A stretch of DNA of 64,000 nucleotides from Arthrobacter sp. PvP023. GTDB lineage: Bacteria > Actinomycetota > Actinomycetes > Actinomycetales > Micrococcaceae. Below, piece by piece: positions 44,289-52,362 of this stretch (positions within the stretch are counted from its first letter, which is position 1; every line of letters begins with the position of its first letter). The position numbers and the translations under genes are program-made. Below the pieces are notes generated by a model that saw only the letters and a list, made by a program, of their open reading frames with translations, was not told the origin of the DNA and searched no databases. Location: positions 1,612,001 to 1,676,000 of the forward strand of contig NZ_JAFIBI010000001.1 of the NCBI RefSeq assembly GCF_017832975.1, in the 5' to 3' direction.

Positions 44289-44402
44289 ATGTCCGTACTT
44301 GCATTTGAGATTTTCTTCCTTGTCCTGCTTGGCATTGCCAGCCTTTCCATGGCATGGTTCGCTGGGTTCGTGGTTTACCGCCTCTTCAAGGGCCAGAAGT
44401 AA
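44289..44402 (+). CDS. Small membrane protein, 37 residues
   Basis: Short ORF reading MSVLAFEIFFLVLLG, one long hydrophobic helix (about residues 5-30), and the basic tail YRLFKGQK. An AGGA sequence lies 8 bases before the ATG. It stands between a membrane protein gene and the nitrobindin-like gene in the same direction with short gaps, and its codon composition matches its neighbours. No family recognised; a subunit or stabiliser of the preceding membrane protein is possible. Confidence 0.6.
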   Translation: MSVLAFEIFFLVLLGIASLSMAWFAGFVVYRLFKGQK

Positions 44403-44440
44403 TACCAGTCCAGAGCTAGTTGTCTGCGGAGGTAGTTACT

Positions 44441-45055
44441 GTGCCGATTGAAATTCCTACAGACCTCACGCCCGAGCTCGTCCCGTTGTCCTGGCTCATT
44501 GGTGAGTGGGAGGGCAGCGGACGCCTGGGCGCCGGCGAGGAAGATTCCGAGCATTTCTCCCAGCATGTGTCCTTCACGCACAACGGCCTGCCGTACCTCC
44601 AGTACCGCGCCGAGAGCTGGCTGACCGACGATGAGGGCACCAGGCTGCGCCCGCTGACGGTGGAGACCGGCTTCTGGGCGTTGGAGCGGAAGCAGCGGGA
44701 GGAGGACGGCGGTCCGGGGCTGATCCCGGCCGACATCGTTCCGGTGCTGAAAAGCGCCGACGAAGTCGAAGCGTTGCGCAACAGCGACGGCGGCTTCGAC
44801 ATCTCCGTTTCCATCTCCCATCCCGGCGGCATCTCCGAGCTGTACTACGGCCAGATCAAGGGCCCCCAGATCCAGCTGAGCACCGACATGGTCATGCGTG
44901 GGAGCCACTCCAAGGAGTACACGGCGGCAACCCGGATCTTCGGTCTGGTGGACGGGAAGCTGCTCTGGCGGTGGGACGTGGCGAGCGGGGCGGGCGCCAC
45001 TCAGGGCGGCGGCCTGGAAGCCCACGCTTCGGCCATCCTCAGCAAGATTTCCTAG
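44441..45055 (+). CDS. Nitrobindin-like heme-binding beta-barrel protein
   Basis: FABP/nitrobindin (UPF0678) family, 204 residues. It begins VPIEIPTDLTPELVPLSWLIGEWEGSG, where IGEWEGSG is the family signature, and continues with FTHNGLPYLQYRAESW and a C-terminal strand LLWRWDVAS. Family members bind ferric heme and scavenge nitric oxide or peroxynitrite. The proximal His cannot be placed with certainty. GTG 44441 is chosen because GGAGG precedes it by 8 bases; TTG 44420 is less likely. Confidence 0.82.
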   Translation: MPIEIPTDLTPELVPLSWLIGEWEGSGRLGAGEEDSEHFSQHVSFTHNGLPYLQYRAESWLTDDEGTRLRPLTVETGFWALERKQREEDGGPGLIPADIVPVLKSADEVEALRNSDGGFDISVSISHPGGISELYYGQIKGPQIQLSTDMVMRGSHSKEYTAATRIFGLVDGKLLWRWDVASGAGATQGGGLEAHASAILSKIS

Positions 45056-45132
45056 GCCGGCCGGACTCTGACACCCCGGCCGGCAGGCCTCACCGATTAT
45101 TGTTTTCCGCAACGAGCGCAGGGAGCAAGACC

Positions 45133-45882
45133 GTGAACAGCCTTCATCCGGACCCGGGTACGCCAGATCAGCGGACCAAAGCTAAATACGGCGATCTCAA
45201 GGCCGTCTTCTTCAACGGAACCCTCAAAAAATCTCCGGAGACCAGCAACACGGACGGCCTGATCGAGGTCAGCCGCCGGATCATGGAGAAGCAGGGCGTC
45301 GCCACGCGGGTGATCCGGACCGTTGACCACGACATTGCCAGCGGCGTATATCCGGACATGCGCGAGCACGGCTGGGCAACCGACGAGTGGCCCGGGCTGT
45401 ACCCCGCGGTCCAGGAAGCGGACATCGTGGTGGTGGCCGGCCCTATCTGGCTGGGCGACAATTCCTCCCAGACCAAAAAACTGATCGAACGCCTCTACGC
45501 GCACTCGGGGCAACTGAACGACAAAGGCCAGTGGGCCTTCTACCCCAAAGTGGGCGGCTGCCTCATTACCGGCAACGAGGACGGCATTAAGCACTGCTCG
45601 ATGAACGTCCTTTACAGCCTCCAGCACATCGGCTTCACCATCCCTCCGCAGGCTGACGCCGGCTGGATCGGACCGGTGGGGCCGGGCCCGAGCTACCTCG
45701 ACGAAGGGTCCGGCGGACCGGAAAGCGACTTCACCAACCGCAACACCACGTTCATGACGTGGAACCTGCTGCACCTGGCCCGAATCCTGAAGGACGCCGG
45801 CGGGATCCCCGCCTACGGCAACCTGCCGGAGGAATGGAAAGCCGGCACCCGGTTCGACTTCGAGAATCCGGAATACCGCTAG
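45133..45882 (+). CDS. NADPH-dependent FMN reductase/flavodoxin-like oxidoreductase
   Basis: The 249-residue protein has a flavodoxin-like fold, with the FMN phosphate loop at FFNGTLKKSPETSNTDGL (near residue 26-45) and AGPIWLGDNSSQTKKLIERL as the isoalloxazine-contact region. It likely reduces quinones, azo dyes or flavin using NAD(P)H. The start is GTG 45133, behind GGGAGC; the longer frame upstream overlaps the nitrobindin gene. It precedes ygfZ, which may reflect a shared iron-sulfur/oxidative theme, but that is inference. Confidence 0.85.
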   Translation: MNSLHPDPGTPDQRTKAKYGDLKAVFFNGTLKKSPETSNTDGLIEVSRRIMEKQGVATRVIRTVDHDIASGVYPDMREHGWATDEWPGLYPAVQEADIVVVAGPIWLGDNSSQTKKLIERLYAHSGQLNDKGQWAFYPKVGGCLITGNEDGIKHCSMNVLYSLQHIGFTIPPQADAGWIGPVGPGPSYLDEGSGGPESDFTNRNTTFMTWNLLHLARILKDAGGIPAYGNLPEEWKAGTRFDFENPEYR

Positions 45883-45904
45883 CCCCTAAGGACTTCTACT
45901 ACAT

Positions 45905-46990
45905 ATGACTATCAAGAGCCCCCTGTTGTCGCGCCCGGGCGCCGTCGAGGCCGGCGGTGCGGACTCCGGCGTCGCGTCGCATTATGGTGAACCGCTGCGG
46001 GAGCAGCGGGCGCTGGCAGCCGGCACCGCCGTCGTCGACCTTTCCCACCGCGGCGTGGTCACCGTCTCCGGTCCGGACCGCCTGAGCTGGCTCAACACCC
46101 TCTCCTCCCAGCAGGTCACCAACCTTGCGCCGGGGGAGTCCAGCGAACTGCTGCTGCTCAGCGTCCAGGGCCGCATTGAGTACGACGCGCGGGTCATTGA
46201 CGACGGCGGGACCACCTGGCTGATCGTTGAGGCCGCCGAAGCGGCACCCTTGGCGGAGTGGCTGAACCGGATGAAGTTCATGCTCCGCGTTGAAATTGCG
46301 GATGTTTCCGGCGACTGGGCCGTCCTCGGATCCACGCGGCGGGTTGAGGAGTGGTCCGGCCTGAAAGTGTGGGAAGACCCCTGGCCGCATGTGGGAGCCG
46401 GTGGCTACGCCTACTCGGTTGTCGCGGAAGAGTCGCACCCGGGCATGGAGCGGCCATGGTTTGAATACCTGGTGCCGGCCGCGGAACTCGAAGCCACCGT
46501 GGGTGACCGGCCGCTGGCCGGCGTCTGGGCCGCCGAAGCGCTGCGCATCGCCGCCTGGCGTCCCCGTCTTGGCGCGGAAACCGATGACAAGACCATTCCG
46601 CATGAGCTTGACCTCCTGCGCACCGCAGTCCACCTGGCCAAAGGGTGCTACAAGGGCCAGGAGACGGTCGCCCGTGTTCATAACCTGGGCCATCCGCCGC
46701 GGCGGTTGGTCTTCCTCCAGCTGGACGGCTCGCAGCACACCCTCCCGGCTGTGGGCAGCGAAGTACGCCTGGGGGAGCGCAAAGTGGGAACGGTGACCTC
46801 CGTGGTGCAGCACTACGAAATGGGCCCCGTGGCACTCGCAGTCATAAAGCGTTCGGTCTCTCCGGATGAAATACTGACGGTCGTAGACGGCGACGAACCC
46901 TACACGGCCGCGCAGGAAGTCATTGTGGCTCCCGATGCAGGGCAAGTTGTGGGCCGCCAGACCGGATTCCTGAAGGGAACACACCGATGA
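45905..46990 (+). CDS. ygfZ: YgfZ/GcvT-like folate-binding iron-sulfur repair protein
   Basis: Tetrahydrofolate-binding protein that assists assembly or repair of iron-sulfur enzymes such as MiaB. The 361-residue protein has the diagnostic KGCYKGQE motif (near residue 246-253) with its essential Cys, preceded by the GcvT-like domain (SWLNTLSSQQVTNL, VLGSTRRVEEW). The ATG is at 45905. Its stop overlaps the start of the ankyrin protein by four bases (ATGA). Confidence 0.92.
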   Translation: MTIKSPLLSRPGAVEAGGADSGVASHYGEPLREQRALAAGTAVVDLSHRGVVTVSGPDRLSWLNTLSSQQVTNLAPGESSELLLLSVQGRIEYDARVIDDGGTTWLIVEAAEAAPLAEWLNRMKFMLRVEIADVSGDWAVLGSTRRVEEWSGLKVWEDPWPHVGAGGYAYSVVAEESHPGMERPWFEYLVPAAELEATVGDRPLAGVWAAEALRIAAWRPRLGAETDDKTIPHELDLLRTAVHLAKGCYKGQETVARVHNLGHPPRRLVFLQLDGSQHTLPAVGSEVRLGERKVGTVTSVVQHYEMGPVALAVIKRSVSPDEILTVVDGDEPYTAAQEVIVAPDAGQVVGRQTGFLKGTHR

Positions 46991-47403
46991 CTGACCACGC
47001 TGACATCCCGGGAGCCGGCCCCGCCGGCCCCGACGACGAAACACTGGCCTTGGCCCACGCCCTCTTTGACGCGGCACGCCAAGGCGACACCGCGCTCCTG
47101 GGCAGCTACCTCGATGCAGGCGCGCCGGCCAACATGACCAACGCCTCCGGCGACTCCCTGCTGATGCTGGCTGCATACCACGGCCACGCCCCGGCAGTGC
47201 AGCTGCTCCTGCAGCACGGTGCCGATGCCAACGCCGTCAACGACCGGGGCCAGACGCCGCTCGCCGGCGCCGCCTTCAAGGGCTACGCGGACGTCGCCGA
47301 GGCACTCCTGGGAGCAGGCGCTGACCCGGATGCCGGAGCGCCGTCGGCACGGGCTGCGGCAGAAATGTTTGCAAGGACCGACATCCAGGCCCTGCTCGGC
47401 TGA
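46987..47403 (+). CDS. Ankyrin-repeat protein
   Basis: The 138-residue protein contains about three ankyrin repeats (residues 35-130), visible as GDTALLGSYLDAGAPANMTNASGDSLLMLAAYHGH and the next unit APAVQLLLQHGADANAVNDRGQTPLAGAAFKGY. No signal peptide or membrane helix. It is coupled to ygfZ through a 4-base overlap, so it may act as a partner or scaffold for the same process; that is inference. A terminator follows. Confidence 0.85.
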   Translation: MTDHADIPGAGPAGPDDETLALAHALFDAARQGDTALLGSYLDAGAPANMTNASGDSLLMLAAYHGHAPAVQLLLQHGADANAVNDRGQTPLAGAAFKGYADVAEALLGAGADPDAGAPSARAAAEMFARTDIQALLG

Positions 47404-47430
47404 CCCCGGCCGGCAACGGGAAGGCCGGGA

Positions 47431-47463
47431 GCCCGCGGATCCTTGGATGCGCGGGCTTTCTTG
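47431..47463 (+). terminator. Terminator after the ygfZ-ankyrin unit
   Basis: GCCCGCG (47431-47437) pairs with CGCGGGC (47450-47456), extended by an A-T pair, loop of 12 bases, then TTTCTT. It starts 28 bases after the ankyrin gene stop. Confidence 0.75.
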
Positions 47464-47471
47464 CGCCCTAA

Positions 47472-47487
47472 TATTCCATGTGGAATA
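47472..47487. promoter_or_regulatory. Candidate PadR operator
   Basis: TATTCCA-TG-TGGAATA, a perfect 7-base palindrome in an AT-rich patch, 55 bases before the PadR start. A second GAATATT at 47497-47503 repeats one arm. This matches the expected position of a PadR autoregulatory site controlling both padR and the exporter. Confidence 0.65.
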
Positions 47488-47541
47488 GTTGGAGCCGAAT
47501 ATTGGCCAAGAAGCCGTCCAAGTAGGGAGTGAGGCAGGGGA

Positions 47542-48117
47542 GTGACCGGAACAATGCCCCGATCCGCCCCGCTGACGCCGCTCGGCATCTCTGCCTTGTC
47601 GCTCCTCGTCGAAGAACCGATGCACCCGTACGAGATGTACCAGCTGCTGATGGCCAGACACGAAGACCGGTTGGTCAAGGTCCGCCCCGGAACCCTCTAT
47701 CACGCCGTCGGCAGGCTCGAAGAGCGGGGCCTGGTGGAAGCGGCCGGAACGGACCGGGAGGGCAACCGGCCGGAACGGACCACCTACCGGATTACGCCCG
47801 CCGGCCGGGAAGCCTTGACGGCCCGCCTGCAGGACATGCTCGCCGAGCCGGTCAACGAATACCCGTCGTTCCCGCTGGCCGTGGCCGAGGCGTACAACCT
47901 GCCCGCCGGCGTCGTCCTGGACCTCCTGGACCGACGGCTGGTTCTGCTGCAGGAACAACTGGAGTTCCTGCAGACAGCCGAGGCGGCCGTCCGGACGAAG
48001 GACGTGGCACGCAAGTACTGGATTGACCTCCAGTACCAACAGACCATGCTGCGGTCCGAGACGGGCTGGATACGCAGCCTGCAGGACCAGCTCCGCTCCG
48101 GGGAACTCCCCTGGTAG
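47542..48117 (+). CDS. PadR-family transcriptional regulator
   Basis: The 191-residue protein has an N-terminal winged helix (about 8-90) with LGISALSLLVEEPMHPYEMYQLL and the wing region VRPGTLYHAVGRLEERGLVEAAG, followed by a C-terminal helical dimerisation domain (about 95-190). PadR proteins repress adjacent drug or phenolic efflux genes and release DNA upon ligand binding. The start is GTG 47542. It lies 34 bases before the exporter gene on the same strand, so it should repress its own operon. Confidence 0.88.
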   Translation: MTGTMPRSAPLTPLGISALSLLVEEPMHPYEMYQLLMARHEDRLVKVRPGTLYHAVGRLEERGLVEAAGTDREGNRPERTTYRITPAGREALTARLQDMLAEPVNEYPSFPLAVAEAYNLPAGVVLDLLDRRLVLLQEQLEFLQTAEAAVRTKDVARKYWIDLQYQQTMLRSETGWIRSLQDQLRSGELPW

Positions 48118-48151
48118 CGGACCACTCCACAACCACACCTGAAGGATTCAC

Positions 48152-49690
48152 ATGGAAAACGTAGCTAGGCCGTGGCCGGCCCTATGGTCCCTGGTGATCG
48201 GCTTCTTCATGATCCTGATCGACACCACCATCGTCTCGGTGGCCAACCCCCGGATCATGGAAGGCCTGAACGCGGATATCAATTCCGTCATCTGGGTGAC
48301 CAGCGCCTACCTGCTGGCGTACGCCGTGCCGCTGCTGATCACCGGCCGGCTGGGCGACCGGTTCGGGCCCAAGAGGCTCTACCTCACGGGCCTGGTGGTG
48401 TTCACCCTGGCGTCCCTGTGGTGCGGGTTGTCAGGTGACGTCCAGACGCTTATTCTGGCCCGCGTGGTCCAGGGCTTTGGCGCCGCAATCATGACGCCCC
48501 AGACCATGGCGGTGATCACCCGGATCTTCCCGCCGGACAGGCGCGGTGCCGCCATGGGGATCTGGGGTGCCACAGCGGGGGTCGCCACGCTGGTGGGGCC
48601 GATCCTGGGCGGCGTGCTGGTGGACGGCCTCGGCTGGGAATGGATCTTCTTCATCAACGTGCCTGTGGGCCTTATCGGCTTCATCCTGGCCCTGCGCTTT
48701 GTCCCCTCCCTGAGCACCCACCCGCACAAGTTCGACATCCCCGGCGTGCTGCTCAGCGCCGTCGGGCTCTTCCTGCTGGTGTTCGGCATCCAGGAAGGCG
48801 AGACGTACAACTGGGGCACCATCACAGGGCCCATCACCGTCTGGAGCCTGATCATCGCCGGCCTTGTGGTCCTGGTGGGCTTCGTGCTGTGGCAGCGGTT
48901 CAACAAGGGCGAGCCGCTTCTCCCGCTTTCACTGTTCAAGGACCGCAACTTCTCTCTGGCCAACATCGGTATCACCACGGTGGGCTTCACGGTGACGGCG
49001 TTCAGCCTCCCGCTGATTTTCTACTACCAGGTGGTCCGTGGCCTGACACCTACGCAGTCTGCGCTGATGATGGTCCCGATGGCGTTGATCTCGGGTGGGC
49101 TGGCGCCGGTTGTGGGGCGGATTATTGACCGGGTCAACCCGAGGTACATCACCGCGGCCGGTCTGGTCCTGATGTCGGTGGCGCTGTTCTGGAATTCCTC
49201 CCTCATGCACCCGGACACACCCATCTGGCTGTTCCTGCTGCCCAGTGCAGTGCTGGGGTTCGCAAACGCGGGCATCTGGGCGCCGCTGAGCTCCACAGCC
49301 ACCCGGAACCTGCCGCCGCGCCAGGCTGGCGCCGGCTCGGGCGTCTACAACACCACCCGACAGATCGGTGCGGTGCTGGGCAGCGCCGCCATAGCGGTAT
49401 TGATCCAGTCGCGCCTCGCGGCGGAGCTTCCGGCGGCACCTGACGGTTCCGGCGGGGCCAGCCCCATGGCGTTCGGCGGCACACTGCCGGAGGCACTGCA
49501 TGAAGGGTTCTCGACGGCGATGGGCCAGTCCATCCTGCTGCCGGCGGCGGTGATCCTGCTTGGCGCGGCCGTGGCGCTGTTCTTCGCCAAACCGAAGCCG
49601 GTTCACAACTGGGGTGGGTCCGGTGCCCCCGCGTCAGCGGAAGGCGCAACGGCAACCGAAGCCGAATCAGCGCAGACCAAGTCCGCCTAA
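48152..49690 (+). CDS. DHA2-family drug/proton antiporter (MFS, EmrB/QacA type)
   Basis: Efflux pump of the 14-helix MFS branch, 512 residues. Motif C-like PAGSG region and family landmarks are FMILIDTTIVSVANPRIMEGL (helix 1, with the conserved Asp), LGDRFGPKRLYLTGL (motif A), and GATAGVATLVGPILGGVLVDG (motif C). It should expel cationic or hydrophobic compounds using the proton gradient. The tail (about 480-512) is Ala/Glu-rich. The upstream PadR gene suggests drug-induced expression. Confidence 0.9.
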   Translation: MENVARPWPALWSLVIGFFMILIDTTIVSVANPRIMEGLNADINSVIWVTSAYLLAYAVPLLITGRLGDRFGPKRLYLTGLVVFTLASLWCGLSGDVQTLILARVVQGFGAAIMTPQTMAVITRIFPPDRRGAAMGIWGATAGVATLVGPILGGVLVDGLGWEWIFFINVPVGLIGFILALRFVPSLSTHPHKFDIPGVLLSAVGLFLLVFGIQEGETYNWGTITGPITVWSLIIAGLVVLVGFVLWQRFNKGEPLLPLSLFKDRNFSLANIGITTVGFTVTAFSLPLIFYYQVVRGLTPTQSALMMVPMALISGGLAPVVGRIIDRVNPRYITAAGLVLMSVALFWNSSLMHPDTPIWLFLLPSAVLGFANAGIWAPLSSTATRNLPPRQAGAGSGVYNTTRQIGAVLGSAAIAVLIQSRLAAELPAAPDGSGGASPMAFGGTLPEALHEGFSTAMGQSILLPAAVILLGAAVALFFAKPKPVHNWGGSGAPASAEGATATEAESAQTKSA

Positions 49691-49712
49691 ACGTGTGCCG
49701 GGCTGATTCCGG

Positions 49713-50471
49713 TCAGCCCAGCAGCACGCTGGTGTGGATGCCGCCGGTCGAGAACCCGAGGCTGCGCGCTATTGCCAGTGCGCCCTTGTTGCTGACGTCC
49801 GAGCGCCACTGCAGGGTGAGCCCCGCCGCCAGGGCTTCATGGGCGGCAATGGAGGCTGCCAGGGAGCCGAGCCCCCGGCGACGCCAGTCGGGATCCACAA
49901 GGACCCCCATCTGGGCCAGGATGCCCTCCCACTCGGAGTAGGCGCCACAGGCAACCGGGACCTTGCGGCCGTTGTCATCGCGCAGGATGGTGAAGCGATG
50001 TTCGAGATCGGACAATCCCACCTCGTTGACGTCGTCCGGCGGACACAGGCCTTCCAGTTCAATGGCTTCGGGGTTCCCGTGCGAGACGGTCAGCTCCTCG
50101 GCCGGCTGGCGCAGGGGGAGATCGTCGGCGAAGAAGAGGGCGGCTGCCCCCTGGCCGTGGCCGCCATGCTGCCGCGTGATGGTCAGGAGCGTCACGTGCT
50201 GGGCGAGGTCCTCGTCCGGGATATCCTCTGCGGCGTCGATGACCCACTGGGGTCCCACCAGGGCCGAAGCGCCGAACAACCGCACAAAGTCCACTGATTT
50301 CCGGGACTCGTCCGCCCGCGTGATACGTGCGCCTGCTGCCAGCGGGCCTGCCCCGGAAACCGCCGCATCGGCGTCGAGCTTCCGGGCCGCGGCAAAGGCT
50401 CCGTCATCGAGGCCCAAATGGCGGGCCCATGCCAGCTGGATGATGTCTGCGGAACCGGGGTCGAGAGTCAT
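49713..50471 (-). CDS. GNAT-family N-acetyltransferase
   Basis: The 252-residue protein has the GNAT fold in its C-terminal half. The acetyl-CoA loop is VDPDWRRRGLGSLAAS (near 195-210), followed by LQWRSDVSNKGALAIARSLGF, which gives the typical Asn and the final strand. The N-terminal half (about 1-120) is a divergent second GNAT-like module. Substrate unknown. It is convergent with the exporter gene, with 22 bases between their stops. Confidence 0.82.
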   Translation of the reverse strand: MTLDPGSADIIQLAWARHLGLDDGAFAAARKLDADAAVSGAGPLAAGARITRADESRKSVDFVRLFGASALVGPQWVIDAAEDIPDEDLAQHVTLLTITRQHGGHGQGAAALFFADDLPLRQPAEELTVSHGNPEAIELEGLCPPDDVNEVGLSDLEHRFTILRDDNGRKVPVACGAYSEWEGILAQMGVLVDPDWRRRGLGSLAASIAAHEALAAGLTLQWRSDVSNKGALAIARSLGFSTGGIHTSVLLG

Positions 50472-50496
50472 GACTCAACCCTACCCAGCGGTGCGA

Positions 50497-50552
50497 AGCG
50501 CGAACGGACATTTGCGGCCCTGTTCATGGCGCCATAAATGTCCGTTCGCGCT
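50497..50552. repeat. 56-bp intergenic inverted repeat
   Basis: AGCGCGAACGGACATTT (50497-50513) and its exact 17-base complement (50536-50552) flank a 22-base spacer that itself contains the palindrome ATGGCGCCAT (50526-50535). It lies between the pfkA stop and the GNAT start, both on the minus strand. It has no T-run and no ORF. Its structure resembles the REP-like element at 19246 but the sequence is different. Confidence 0.8.
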
Positions 50553-50575
50553 GTTGGCCTGCTGTGGCCGTTGGC

Positions 50576-51601
50576 CTAGCCGAAGAGGACTGCGGCCTCG
50601 TCGTAGCGGTGCTGCGGAACGCGCTTGAGATTGCCCAGGGCGGCATCGAAGCCAACGTGGACAATGTCCGTGCCGTGCAGCGACACCATGGTGCCCCAGC
50701 GCTGGTCCACCACCGAGTCGATGGCGGCCATGCCCAGGCGCGTGGCCAGGACACGGTCGAATGCGGAGGGGACGCCACCGCGCTGGATGTGACCCAGGAC
50801 GGTGGCGCGGGTCTCAATACCGGTGCGTGCCTCAAGCTCGGGAGCCAGCATTTCGGCGATGCCGCCCAGCCGCGGACGACCGAAGGTGTCCAGTCCGCGC
50901 TCGGAATGCGGCGTTTCCTGGCCTTCCGGAACGAAGCCCTCGGCCACAACCACCAGGGGCGCGCGGCCACGCGCGTGGGCTTCCTCCACCCACTCGGTGA
51001 TCTGGTCCATGGAGGCCTTCTGCTCCGGAATGAGAATGGCGTGGGCGCCCGATGCCATGCCCGCGTGCAGGGCAATCCAGCCCACGTGGCGGCCCATGAC
51101 TTCGGCGATCATGCAGCGGTGGTGCGATTCACCGGTGGTGCGGAGGCGGTCGATGGCCTCGGTTGCGATCTGGACGGCGGTATCGAAGCCGAAGGTGTAG
51201 TCCGTCGCGTCAAGGTCGTTGTCCACGGTCTTGGGAACGCCGACGATCTTCAGGCCGGCGTCGGTCAGCCGCTTGGCTGCGGCCAGCGTACCTTCGCCGC
51301 CAATGGCGATGATCGCATCGATGCCGAGCCGGTCCATGTGGGCCTTGATGACGTCGGGGCCGCCGCCGTTTTCGAACGGGTTGGTCCGGGACGTGCCGAG
51401 GATGGTACCGCCCTGCTTCGCGATGCCGCGGACCATGGTGCGGGGAATGTCGATGACGTCGCCTTCGACGACGCCGCGCCAGCCGTCGAGGAATCCTACG
51501 AATTCGTGGCCGTGGATGGCGATCCCTTTGAGGACGGCACCGCGGATCACGGCGTTCAGTCCGGGGCAGTCGCCACCGCTGGTGAGAATTCCAATTTTCA
51601 T
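50576..51601 (-). CDS. pfkA: 6-phosphofructokinase
   Basis: Phosphorylates fructose-6-phosphate to fructose-1,6-bisphosphate, a control point of glycolysis. The 341-residue protein has the phosphate loop LTSGGDCPGLNAVIRG, the substrate motif GVPKTVDNDLD with the catalytic Asp, and GHIQRGG near residue 270. The residue pair GGEGT (near 103) has Gly where pyrophosphate-dependent enzymes have Asp, so ATP use is predicted; the Lys in PKTVDND is typical of the group III actinobacterial enzymes. ATG 51601. Confidence 0.92.
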   Translation of the reverse strand: MKIGILTSGGDCPGLNAVIRGAVLKGIAIHGHEFVGFLDGWRGVVEGDVIDIPRTMVRGIAKQGGTILGTSRTNPFENGGGPDVIKAHMDRLGIDAIIAIGGEGTLAAAKRLTDAGLKIVGVPKTVDNDLDATDYTFGFDTAVQIATEAIDRLRTTGESHHRCMIAEVMGRHVGWIALHAGMASGAHAILIPEQKASMDQITEWVEEAHARGRAPLVVVAEGFVPEGQETPHSERGLDTFGRPRLGGIAEMLAPELEARTGIETRATVLGHIQRGGVPSAFDRVLATRLGMAAIDSVVDQRWGTMVSLHGTDIVHVGFDAALGNLKRVPQHRYDEAAVLFG

Positions 51602-51730
51602 GTCTCGGCTCAAATCCTGGTGAGGGGGTGTACAGGCAGAGCGCCACGCTGAGCTCACCTAGATTGTAGTGGTGAGTGTGGGTTACGACACAAACCGGTT
51701 ACAAAGGGCAGCTCATTCATGGCGAACGAA

Positions 51731-51762
51731 AGGGGCCCCGGCTCTGCAGAGCCGGGGCCCCT
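51731..51762. terminator. Perfect 32-bp palindromic terminator
   Basis: Sixteen-base self-complementary arms, AGGGGCCCCGGCTCTG and its complement with no spare loop bases, followed on the minus strand by TTTCG. It lies just after the PspC protein gene and ends the minus-strand PspC unit. Confidence 0.8.
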
Positions 51763-51773
51763 GGACCTCGTGG

Positions 51774-52031
51774 TCAGGATCCGTTAATTGATCGTTTATC
51801 CAGGAACGACTGCAGGATGATGGCGTTCCGCTGGTCCGGGAGAATGAGCCACGCTGCCACGTAGAACACGAAGGCCGGCCCGGGCAGGAGGCTGAGGAGC
51901 AGGAACGCGATCCGCACGAAGGCGACGTCCACGTTGAGCTTTGCGGCGATGCCTCCGCACACGCCGCCCAGCCACCGCTGCGGTCCGCGTTTCAGGCCGA
52001 GGCCCCTGACGATGCTGAAGAACTTATCCAT
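51774..52031 (-). CDS. PspC-domain membrane protein, 85 residues
   Basis: Minimal PspC protein. RGPQRWLGGVCGGIAAKLNVDVAFVRIAFLLL is the PspC motif (about 17-48), followed by one membrane helix FVFYVAAWLILPD. It ends in a short polar tail. PspC proteins sense or stabilise the stressed membrane. It is the third gene of the minus-strand unit whose first gene also has a PspC domain. Confidence 0.85.
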   Translation of the reverse strand: MDKFFSIVRGLGLKRGPQRWLGGVCGGIAAKLNVDVAFVRIAFLLLSLLPGPAFVFYVAAWLILPDQRNAIILQSFLDKRSINGS

Positions 52032-52034
52032 GCC

Positions 52035-52361
52035 TCAAGACTTCCCTGTTGTGGATTCTTTGTCACGTCCGCGGGCTGAGAGGAGCCCGCCAACCACCAG
52101 TGCGGCACCGGCGCCGATCATCAGGCCGATGAGCACGTACGTTCCGTTCAGGACCACGATGCCGAGCTGGCCGATGATGATCAACGCCGCCAGCGCCAGG
52201 ACGATAAGTCCCCAGACCACTGTGCCCACCCTGGCCGGTGACTGGCCGCCGTGGCGTGCTCCGGCGCTGGGCGTCGCTTCCGCGGGTGAGGGCGCTGCCT
52301 GTCCTTTTGCCTGCTGTTTTGCCTGCGGCGTGGAGTCCGGGGCAGGTTCGTAGCTGCTCAT
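52035..52361 (-). CDS. Two-helix membrane protein, 108 residues
   Basis: A Gln/Ala/Pro-rich cytoplasmic N terminus (about 1-45) precedes two predicted helices (about 46-66 and 72-95) and a short tail RGRDKESTTGKS. No family recognised. It lies between the two PspC genes with gaps of 1-3 bases, so it is part of the same operon and probably of the same complex. Confidence 0.75.
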   Translation of the reverse strand: MSSYEPAPDSTPQAKQQAKGQAAPSPAEATPSAGARHGGQSPARVGTVVWGLIVLALAALIIIGQLGIVVLNGTYVLIGLMIGAGAALVVGGLLSARGRDKESTTGKS

Positions 52362-52362
52362 G

